A stretch of 64,000 bases of DNA from an uncultured Flavobacteriaceae bacterium. Lineage in GTDB: Bacteria; Bacteroidota; Bacteroidia; Flavobacteriales; Flavobacteriaceae. Below the pieces are notes generated by a model. That model was not told where the DNA came from and did not search any database. It worked only from the letters and a program-made list of their open reading frames with translations. This document shows positions 57,798 through 64,000 of the stretch, piece after piece. The DNA lies in NCBI GenBank assembly GCA_947500435.1, contig CANMRV010000009.1, positions 1 through 64,000 on the forward strand, read 5' to 3'. A program made the translations under genes and the position numbers. Position 1 is the first letter of the stretch, and every line of letters begins with the position of its first letter.

Positions 57798-58526
57798 TTG
57801 AAGAAACACACCGGGACTTTACTGTTTTGCCTTACGGGAATAATTTCAATCCTTCTACTTACCCATGCCTTTAAAAATCGTAACAAATCCAACGATATGA
57901 TAAACGTAACGGGCTTGGGAAAGAAGGATTTCAAATCAGATTTAGTAGTATGGTCAGGTAATTTTGAAAAAAGGGGATTCACGCTTGAACAAGCCTCTGC
58001 CCTATTGAATACAGAAAAAGAAGCCATTCAAAAGTACCTTACAAGCAAGGGCGTAAAGAAGGAGCAGATTGTGTTTTTAGCTGTGGATATCCGGAAAGAC
58101 TTTGATAAAACCTATTTCGAAAATGGAAATTTGAAAGAAGAGGTTTTCAGGGGATATATCTTAAATCAAACCGTACGGATTGAATCCAACGAAGTAGACA
58201 AAATTGAGGCTATATCAAGGTCCATTACGGAATTAGCCAAAGAGGGAATCAGTTTCTATTCATATTCTCCACAATATTATTATACGAAACTCTCCGAACT
58301 AAAAATCGAAATGGTGGCCGCCGCTACTGAAGATGCACGTATTCGAGCAGAACAAATAGCTAAAAACGCCAATACGGAAATAGGAGAACTGCGTTATGCC
58401 AAAATGGGTATTTTTCAAATCATTGCACAAAACTCCAATGAAGATTTGTCTTGGGGCGGTAATTTCAATACATCCTCGATGATGAAGACAGCTACAATTA
58501 CAATGAAACTGCAATTCGGACTTTGA
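57798..58526 (+). CDS. SIMPL-domain protein with a TTG start
   Basis: 242 residues. No ATG gives the signal peptide, and the only in-frame start that does is TTG at 57798 (MKKHTGTLLFCLTGIISILLLTHAF); the first ATG is at residue 33, after the helix. The SIMPL domain follows: NVTGLGKKDFKSDLVVWSGNFEKRGFTLEQASALLN, VKKEQIVFLAVDIRKDF, GYILNQTVRIESNEVDKIEAISRSITELAKEGISFYSYSPQYY and RIRAEQIAKNANTEIGELRYAKMG. SIMPL proteins form periplasmic ring assemblies of unknown function. It lies 32 bases behind a strong terminator, so its own promoter must be in that AT-rich gap. Confidence 0.82.
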   Translation: MKKHTGTLLFCLTGIISILLLTHAFKNRNKSNDMINVTGLGKKDFKSDLVVWSGNFEKRGFTLEQASALLNTEKEAIQKYLTSKGVKKEQIVFLAVDIRKDFDKTYFENGNLKEEVFRGYILNQTVRIESNEVDKIEAISRSITELAKEGISFYSYSPQYYYTKLSELKIEMVAAATEDARIRAEQIAKNANTEIGELRYAKMGIFQIIAQNSNEDLSWGGNFNTSSMMKTATITMKLQFGL

Positions 58527-58530
58527 ATCC

Positions 58531-60006
58531 TTATCGATAAATCATGGAATTTTTGAACAGAAGGCTACCTGGTTTTCTATCAAGCCTGAGGTCAAGCAGA
58601 AATCCGTTAATCACAGCATAGTGTATTGCACCTTCTTTTTCTAAAACAAAAGTGGGGTTCACACCCACTTCTAAATGAAATTCTGGTACTTCGTATTTTT
58701 TTCCAACTAAATGAATGGGCATAAAAAATGAATCCCAATCATTAGGAATGTTGTCAGAACGAACATAAGTAACACCCGATTTAAGTTGGTCTATGACAGT
58801 AAGTTCATTCAGTTCTGCTGGACCAGATAAAACAAATGCTGACGCCTTACCAGCCTTGATGGTATATCCAGTAGCATCAAAAGTTTCATAGCCGTAATAG
58901 GTTGATAAATCACCTTGGTCTATGACGCGACTGCTATACCAAAAATCATCACTATTTTCAATCGGTACTTCTAGTCGGTTCATGCCGATGTCCAATATAT
59001 AAGGCTTCCCATTAATTCTATAAGTCGCATTGGTAATCTTTAAATCAAAGAGTTTACGGTCGTTCTCCGGAATTTTTTCATATTCCTCTAACGGAATATC
59101 CGCATAATTCCCTTTGGCAATCGTATAGATTGCCGAGAGGATGGAAACATAGTTCAATTTTCTTATTTCCTGTTTCTCTACATCGTTGGCATATCCGCCT
59201 GATTCAATCAAAATGGTACTTGTACCCCATTTTTGAATGTTATCTCCGAAAGCCCTAGGTTCAAAATCATCATTGTAACGACCTACTTGTCCCGGTGCAT
59301 ATTTCTGAATGATATTGTTCATAAAAACAATCACTTTCATAGCATTCCCGCGCTTCTCATTGATTTCCTTTTCATAATTATAGGCAGGTGCCAAATAGGA
59401 AATTGTTGCCGGCTTTTCTGTTCGCTCGGCATTATAATAGGTACTTTGGTCATGAAGGTTAAATCCGAAATCTGCGTTCAAGCTATCACGGACACGTTTT
59501 AGAGTCTGACTTTCTGGGGATTGTAAACGCAAGGCATCGCGGTTAATATCCACGCCCAAAACATTCCTTCTTTGAAATCGCTCCGCCCCATCAGGATTCA
59601 ACATTGGAAGAAAGTGCAAGGTCAGATTGTTTAATATTTCCTGTTTTTCATCCTTGAAATCATCACTAGCCAAGAAATTGAAAATATCAAAAATTGCTTG
59701 GGTGGCTGTTGGTTCATTGCCATGCATTTGTGACCATAGAAAAACACTGGTCTTCCCCTGCCCTATGCTTACCAAAGATAAGTCACGTCCTTCGATGGAC
59801 TGCCCAACAACCTTTACGGTAAAAAACGGATTCGCTCGAAACTTAGCTAGTAAAGGTTGCAATTGATGGTGTTTGATTCTTCGCTGGTCTAAGCTTGATT
59901 CTTTATAGGCTTCGTAAGTTTCAAAAAGCTGAGAAGTGATATCATTCTCTTGGGAAAAAGCAAATGCAAAAGAAATAAGAAAGAAGAGTGTGAATTTGAT
60001 TCTCAT
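58531..60006 (-). CDS. Exported M14-family carboxypeptidase
   Basis: 491 residues with signal peptide (cleavage near AFSQ). The catalytic domain has SQMHGNEPTATQAIFD (zinc His and Glu), FLPMLNPDGAERFQRRNVLGVDINRD, FNLHDQSTYY (third zinc His) and STILIESGGYAND (catalytic Glu). An additional ~150-residue C-terminal beta domain (TNATYRINGKPYILDIGMNRLE...SGVTYVRSD) is usual for Bacteroidota members. Peptidoglycan peptides are a natural substrate given the amidase and 3D-domain genes just upstream on the same strand (gaps of 8 and 32 bases). Confidence 0.87.
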   Translation of the reverse strand: MRIKFTLFFLISFAFAFSQENDITSQLFETYEAYKESSLDQRRIKHHQLQPLLAKFRANPFFTVKVVGQSIEGRDLSLVSIGQGKTSVFLWSQMHGNEPTATQAIFDIFNFLASDDFKDEKQEILNNLTLHFLPMLNPDGAERFQRRNVLGVDINRDALRLQSPESQTLKRVRDSLNADFGFNLHDQSTYYNAERTEKPATISYLAPAYNYEKEINEKRGNAMKVIVFMNNIIQKYAPGQVGRYNDDFEPRAFGDNIQKWGTSTILIESGGYANDVEKQEIRKLNYVSILSAIYTIAKGNYADIPLEEYEKIPENDRKLFDLKITNATYRINGKPYILDIGMNRLEVPIENSDDFWYSSRVIDQGDLSTYYGYETFDATGYTIKAGKASAFVLSGPAELNELTVIDQLKSGVTYVRSDNIPNDWDSFFMPIHLVGKKYEVPEFHLEVGVNPTFVLEKEGAIHYAVINGFLLDLRLDRKPGSLLFKNSMIYR

Positions 60007-60014
60007 TTGGAGTA

Positions 60015-60668
60015 TTATTTTGTTGGAATGGGTTTAAAATTATTTTCTTGTGTAGCTGCCCGAACTTTTTGCATGAAATCTGGTCCTGGATCATCTTTTT
60101 TAGTCCGATAACCCTCGTCTTTCTCCAGCCAGAGTTCATGTCCGTCGAAATTGGTGTACTCATAATGACCTATCAAATAATCAATATCATATTTGCTGGA
60201 AAGATAATTCACCAGCCAGATATTAGACTCCACTTGCTCCTCCGTTAAAGGTAAATCTTCGGTACCACCAATATTTTCAACACCTATGGCACAGTGGTTT
60301 AACCCGATGACATGTCGAGCCATGGTAGTTTCTGGAAGCAATCGATAAATAGTTCCATCTCTATCCACCATAAATTGAGAACTCACGTTTAATGAACTTG
60401 CAGTTGCGATATCAGGTCTACTTGGTAATGCAGCAGGATTAAAAGTTTCAAATGATTCTTCAAAAGTGGGAATGACAGTCCAGTGCAACACAATCATTTT
60501 TGGGTCGATGGTAGGTTCGTCTTGGTCCAAACCATAACGCTCAGAAAGATATTGCAAAGTCAAAGTTTTTCGTTCCTCATCGAAAAGAATCGGTTTGTCA
60601 ACTATTTTAATTTGCCTAGAACAAGCGGCTAAAAAGAGAACAAACATAAAAAGAACCGAATATTTCAT
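60015..60668 (-). CDS. N-acetylmuramoyl-L-alanine amidase family lipoprotein
   Basis: 217 residues, lipobox LFLAACSRQ (Cys16). The Amidase_2 fold supplies zinc ligands from MIVLHWTVIP (first His), HCAIGVENIG and YLIGHYEYTNFDGHELWLEKD, with SSQFMVDRDGTIYRLLPETTMARHVIGLN between. It should cut the lactyl-alanine bond of peptidoglycan in the periplasm. It is followed by the M14 peptidase gene after eight bases, and preceded by the 3D-domain gene, so a muropeptide recycling or remodelling group is likely. Confidence 0.86.
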   Translation of the reverse strand: MKYSVLFMFVLFLAACSRQIKIVDKPILFDEERKTLTLQYLSERYGLDQDEPTIDPKMIVLHWTVIPTFEESFETFNPAALPSRPDIATASSLNVSSQFMVDRDGTIYRLLPETTMARHVIGLNHCAIGVENIGGTEDLPLTEEQVESNIWLVNYLSSKYDIDYLIGHYEYTNFDGHELWLEKDEGYRTKKDDPGPDFMQKVRAATQENNFKPIPTK

Positions 60669-60700
60669 TCAAGAAAAATTTCTATTGGAAAATTACAAAA

Positions 60701-61153
60701 TCATTTGGCTTCCAATTCAACTTCCAGGCTATCTTTTGGTATTCCGTACTGAATGGTCAATTTTTTTCTTCCCCAGGCTTTTGCTTTCTGAATATCCGTC
60801 CCCATATAAATGTCAATTCTATTCTGCCACCGACGGTGCATTTTGTCCCGCACTAAAAAGATACTGTCAAAGCCTTCGATTTTTACCGGGGTATTGTGCT
60901 TCAGTCCTAAAGTGATAAGGTTCCTGGAAACGGCGATTGACGGCACATCTGATTTCAATGAATCTCCCCAAGCGGCGATAATAGGATTCCCTTGAGTTTG
61001 TGAAGTCACCGAATTATAAGCTGTTGCAGTCACCTCAATGCTTTTCCAGAGATACTTATCTTCTGCAGGAGATTCACAGGAAGACCATAGAAGGAAGCAA
61101 AAACAGCATCCTATTGCGTTTAAACTGCGATATCTGCATTTCAATTTATCCAT
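60701..61153 (-). CDS. 3D-domain (cell-wall associated) lipoprotein
   Basis: 150 residues. The signal peptide is followed by LLWSSCESP (Cys at ~26). The single domain has VTATAYNSVTSQTQGNP at the start and SIFLVRDKMHRRWQNRIDIYMGTDIQKAKAWGRKKLTIQYG at the end, with the three Asp of the 3D motif (DKM, ID, D). The fold is shared with MltA-type lytic transglycosylases and Gram-positive resuscitation factors. It probably acts on or binds glycan strands. First gene of the cell-wall cluster, 27 bases behind the pirin gene. Confidence 0.83.
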   Translation of the reverse strand: MDKLKCRYRSLNAIGCCFCFLLWSSCESPAEDKYLWKSIEVTATAYNSVTSQTQGNPIIAAWGDSLKSDVPSIAVSRNLITLGLKHNTPVKIEGFDSIFLVRDKMHRRWQNRIDIYMGTDIQKAKAWGRKKLTIQYGIPKDSLEVELEAK

Positions 61154-61180
61154 GGTGTCTCAATCTAATTTAATGTTCTC

Positions 61181-62050
61181 TCAAGGTAATGGAACGTAAG
61201 TAGCATCATTTTCCATCATCGGAAATGTTTTGGCTTTCCAAGCCTCTTTTACTTTTTCTATTCTGTCCCTATCTGCAGAAACAAAATTCCAATGAATATA
61301 GCGCTCCTCAGCAAAAGGCTCTCCACCGAATAGTAAAATATGTGAGTTCGCTTTCAGAACGGTATTACAAGTATCTTCCACTTTTGAAACTAGGATGTTT
61401 CCTTTTTCCACTGTCTCACCACAGGCTTCTATCGAACCATCTACGATGCAAATTCCAATTTCTCCCTTTAAATGATCTTTGGTGTTCAATTGATATTCCT
61501 CTGAATTCTTAATCTCAATCATAAACAGCGGGGAATGCACGGGCACGGAAGATTTCTGCCCATAACCCTCCCCCGCAACTAATGTAAACTCGGTTGTTCC
61601 ATCTTTCCATTTGGGAAGTTCTGTTTCAGGTATGTGATGAAATTCAGGTTCGATGTCCTCAAATTCCTTTGGGAGTGCAACCCATATTTGATATCCATGA
61701 GCTACAAACTGCTTACCATTTCTCAGATCTTGAGGTGTTCGTTCGGTATGCGAAACTCCTTTTCCCGCAACCATCCAATTGACAGAGCCGGGTTGAATTC
61801 GTTGCTTTGTTCCAATACTATCTTCATGCATTATTTCTCCTTCAAGCATATAGGTAAGTGTAGAAAGTCCAATATGCGGATGCTGGTCCACATCCATATA
61901 ATTTTTAGGCCCCAGGGTGGTTGGTCCCATATGGTCAATGAAGATAAAAGGACCTATCATGCGTTTTTTTCTGAAGGGAATCAACCTTCCCACTAAAAAG
62001 TCCCCAATATCTCTACTTCGTTCTTCAATGATTAATCCGATATTAGACAT
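61181..62050 (-). CDS. Pirin-family cupin protein
   Basis: 289 residues from the ATG at 62050; the frame continues to 62104, but MSNIGLIIEERSRDIGDFLVGRLIPFRKKRMIGPFIFIDHMGP is the natural start and avoids overlap with the divergent gene. The iron site is the pirin cupin HPHIGLSTLTYMLEGEIMHED, with GSVNWMVAGKGVSHTERTP, VEVALPKEFEDIEPEFHHIPETELP, and a degenerate second cupin. Some relatives degrade quercetin, and others are redox sensors or transcription cofactors. Cytoplasmic. It is divergent from the serine hydrolase gene and may lead the cell-wall gene run. Confidence 0.87.
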   Translation of the reverse strand: MSNIGLIIEERSRDIGDFLVGRLIPFRKKRMIGPFIFIDHMGPTTLGPKNYMDVDQHPHIGLSTLTYMLEGEIMHEDSIGTKQRIQPGSVNWMVAGKGVSHTERTPQDLRNGKQFVAHGYQIWVALPKEFEDIEPEFHHIPETELPKWKDGTTEFTLVAGEGYGQKSSVPVHSPLFMIEIKNSEEYQLNTKDHLKGEIGICIVDGSIEACGETVEKGNILVSKVEDTCNTVLKANSHILLFGGEPFAEERYIHWNFVSADRDRIEKVKEAWKAKTFPMMENDATYVPLP

Positions 62051-62103
62051 AAAACTATTGGTTATATTCGTTCCTAAATTTACAACATATAAATTCCTTC
62101 CCA

Positions 62104-63450
62104 TTGAAACTACTCAAACGCATCCTGCTCGCTCTGTTGCTCGTAATAATCATTGCTGCGGCCTTCAACTATCCAAAACTCAACATTATATCCGGTTACG
62201 CTTCTAAAAATCTAGCATCGACGAATTTTATTGCCGATAGATTGTATTCGGAAATTACGGAAAGTGATAATAATGTACCCCTTATTAAATTAGCAGAACT
62301 TGAGACTGCCAATGAAAAAAGCGTAGTCACCTCAGTTTTTGGATTGATGGACCGTGAGACGATTTGTAGAGATGGACTAGGGTGTGTGCTTATTAATGAC
62401 GACTACGACAAAACTCAAAAGCTACTAAAACCAAATCGAACAAGACAGACTAACCATCTACCTTTTCCATATGGCAACAATGGTAAGACGGATACCATTT
62501 TTGAAAACATCGATTATGAGAAGTTGAATGCTGCGGTTCGCGGAGCATTTGAGAACTATGAAGTCCAAAAGACAAGAACGGTTCTAGTCGCTTATAAGGG
62601 GCATATTGTTTCGGAAGAATATATTGAAGGATTTTCGAAAGATACTCCGATTTTAGGCTGGTCAATGACCAAAAGTGTTTTGGCTACTTTATATGGAATA
62701 CTGGAACATCAGGGTAAAATTGATATGGATTATCGTCCTTTTAAAGAGTTGGAGTTGACAGGATTGGTAGGGAAAGATGCCCGCGAATCTATACGCTTGG
62801 ATGAATTTATGCGAATGTCAAGCGGATTGGCCTGGGATGAAGACTACGCTTCTATCTCCGATGTGACCAAAATGTTGTTTTTAGAAGCCGATATGACAAA
62901 ATCACAAATAAACACGGATTACAATGCTAATGACCCCAAAGTTTGGAATTACTCCTCAGGTACTTCCAATTTTCTATCCGGAGTACTTCGAAAGCAATTC
63001 AAAACCCATCAAGAATATCTTGATTTCCCCTATTCTGCTTTAATAGATAAAATCGGTATGCACTCTATGCTAATTGAAACTGACATGACTGGAAATTTTG
63101 TAGGTTCTTCCTATGGCTGGGCCAGTACGCGAGATTGGGCAAAATTCGGAATCCTACACCTAAACAAAGGCAATTGGAACGGAGAGCAGTTATTCAATCC
63201 TGCATGGATAGATTATATCACCGAACCCACGGATGGCTCAAACGGAGTTTACGGAGCCCATTGGTGGCTCAATTCAGAGGGGAAATATGCTAATGTACCC
63301 AGGGATTTGTATTCCGCGAATGGATTTCAAGGGCAATTCGTATTCGTAATTCCTTCAAAAGACTTGGTCATCGTCCGAACCGGACTAGCAGAAGCCCCTG
63401 ATTTTGACGTAAATAGCTTTTTAAGTGGGGTTGTAGCGGCTATAGAATAG
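62104..63450 (+). CDS. Beta-lactamase-fold serine hydrolase (6-aminohexanoate-dimer-hydrolase-like)
   Basis: 448 residues with a TTG start at 62104 that gives a membrane-anchor/signal segment MKLLKRILLALLLVIIIAAAF; no ATG fits. The active site has SMTK (Ser187, Lys190) and YSSG (Tyr in WNYSSGTSNFL, ~294), plus a later HWWLNSEGKYANVPRDLYSANGFQGQFVFVIP corresponding to the third motif. Relatives cleave beta-lactams, D-peptides, esters or nylon oligomers. It probably acts in the periplasm. It has its own terminator at 63588, after a 137-base untranslated stretch with nothing recognised. Confidence 0.85.
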   Translation: MKLLKRILLALLLVIIIAAAFNYPKLNIISGYASKNLASTNFIADRLYSEITESDNNVPLIKLAELETANEKSVVTSVFGLMDRETICRDGLGCVLINDDYDKTQKLLKPNRTRQTNHLPFPYGNNGKTDTIFENIDYEKLNAAVRGAFENYEVQKTRTVLVAYKGHIVSEEYIEGFSKDTPILGWSMTKSVLATLYGILEHQGKIDMDYRPFKELELTGLVGKDARESIRLDEFMRMSSGLAWDEDYASISDVTKMLFLEADMTKSQINTDYNANDPKVWNYSSGTSNFLSGVLRKQFKTHQEYLDFPYSALIDKIGMHSMLIETDMTGNFVGSSYGWASTRDWAKFGILHLNKGNWNGEQLFNPAWIDYITEPTDGSNGVYGAHWWLNSEGKYANVPRDLYSANGFQGQFVFVIPSKDLVIVRTGLAEAPDFDVNSFLSGVVAAIE

Positions 63451-63587
63451 GCCAAATAACAGAATTCTGGCTTTTCACCACAAAAAAAACCCGACTCACA
63501 ACAATAATTTAGAAATACGAGAGAATGAAAGTAAATTTATCATGTAATTAAGAAGTAAATTTTTTCATTTTCATATAGTGTTCTCGT

Positions 63588-63624
63588 AAAAGAGCTTAGT
63601 CCAAAAGACTAAGCTCTTTTTAGT
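63588..63624. terminator. Terminator after the serine hydrolase gene
   Basis: AAAAGAGCTTAGTC (63588-63601) pairs with GACTAAGCTCTTTT (63607-63620) around a five-base loop. The right arm ends in TTTTT on the plus strand, and the left arm gives TTTT on the minus strand, so it may work in both directions. It lies about 140 bases beyond the hydrolase stop. Confidence 0.85.
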
Positions 63625-63667
63625 TTATGAAACCCCGTTTTAATCCAATCTTATAAGGAACTTAAAG

Positions 63668-63960
63668 TTCCCCTCCTTGATCAAGGAGGGGAAATCTTAT
63701 ATTATCTAAAATCAAAAAAATACTATAAAAAGCTCCTTCCCCTAGCAGGGGAAGGTGTCCGCTTGCGGGCGGAAGGGGTTCAAGCCAAAGCCATCAACAT
63801 AAGCCAAATACACTATTAAAGTGCCAAACCCAATGTTTTTGTCCTTTTAGAAAGCTAAGTGGTAACGATGTAGGTTCGAGCTCTACCCCTTCCGTCTTAC
63901 TATCCGCCGCTTGGCGGATGCAATCCACCTTCCCCTGCATGGGGAAGGAACAAGAAGAAA
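63668..63960. repeat. Cluster of flavobacterial palindromic intergenic repeats, inverted pair
   Basis: A 26-base perfect palindrome lies at 63668-63693 (half: TTCCCCTCCTTGA). The next element, 63735-63780, is a hairpin CCTTCCCC/GGGGAAGG, then GTCCGCTTGCGGGCGG and AAGGGGTT. A copy of the same element in reverse orientation lies at about 63886-63957. The two face each other across ~105 bases. Such GGGGAAGG/CCGC-N-GCGG elements are abundant intergenic repeats in Flavobacteriaceae. The sequence from here to the end of the window shows no convincing gene. Confidence 0.7.
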
Positions 63961-64000
63961 TAAAACCCTCTAAAAATCTAATTATCCAAGAATCCAACAA

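Noticed and set aside
63870..63890. GGTTCGA-like tRNA arm
   Set aside because: A T-loop-like word (GGTTCGAG) occurs but no cloverleaf, anticodon stem or acceptor stem can be made around it. It lies inside the palindromic repeat cluster.
63794..64000. Minus-strand ORF reaching the window end
   Set aside because: It reads through the inverted repeat elements, its composition follows the repeat, and no family motif is visible.

Overview
The window looks like a stretch of chromosome from a marine member of the Flavobacteriaceae (Bacteroidota). I infer this from the AT-rich sequence, the near absence of Shine-Dalgarno sites, -7 boxes of the TAnnTTTG type, many lipoproteins with Flavobacteria-style lipoboxes, a type IX secretion (gliding-type) C-terminal domain, and families typical of the group (DUF4382, DUF5916, DUF4956/VTC, DUF1080, Tat-exported Gfo/Idh/MocA enzymes). 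I see no rRNA, tRNA, CRISPR array, insertion sequence, integrase or phage genes.

Layout. 1-7.5 kb: exported lipoproteins (DUF4382, an M8-like metalloprotease, LamG, LRR), with an Asp/Glu racemase divergent from a MetR-like LysR regulator, and dispersed repeat modules on both sides of the protease gene. 7.5-15.3 kb: a one-domain degenerate DEAD-box protein, an exported methyltransferase, a sorbosone-dehydrogenase-like lipoprotein, two exported sugar-isomerase-like TIM barrels, a TPR/membrane adenylate cyclase, and an orphan PycTM (Pycsar effector family) membrane protein. 15.4-28.4 kb: two plus-strand catabolic operons around a minus-strand pair. The first holds PhyH, a HUMPS-type decarboxylase, an MDR dehydrogenase, an SDR and a TIM barrel. 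The minus-strand pair is a Tat-exported Gfo/Idh/MocA oxidoreductase and a DUF1080 3-keto-glycoside hydrolase. The second plus-strand operon holds an Ldh_2 dehydrogenase, a Gfo/Idh enzyme, DoxX, an ornithine-cyclodeaminase-like imine reductase, a threonine-synthase-like enzyme and a homoserine-kinase-like enzyme. The exported parts fit an oxidise-then-cleave route for unusual glycosides in the periplasm. The last three genes look like a phosphorylate-eliminate-reduce module for a hydroxy amino acid.

28.4-37 kb: transporter, M14 peptidase, RlmF, two helicases, a second DUF1080 and a second exported methyltransferase. 37-39.3 kb: a putative metalloprotease, then the most unusual region, a 1.2 kb stretch with no long ORF that carries five small ORFs. 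Three of them (27-28 residues) repeat with an exact 132-bp period, share a TxKSxxWNxxRRxR-like tail, and the unit ends in a strong terminator. 39.3-53.7 kb: the VTC/DUF4956/DUF2490 operon, a type IX-secreted adhesin-like protein, cold-shock and GntR proteins, penicillin acylase, an ECF sigma factor, a protealysin-like M4 protease with its emfourin inhibitor, and an amidohydrolase. 53.7-64 kb: DUF5916, a VWA lipoprotein, two paralogous 55-residue membrane proteins outside normal gene-calling range, SIMPL, a cell-wall cluster (M14 peptidase, amidase, 3D-domain protein), pirin, a serine hydrolase, and a pair of inverted palindromic repeats at the end.

Small ORFs and trimmed starts were worked out directly from the nucleotide sequence. 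Family names come from motif recognition without any database search.
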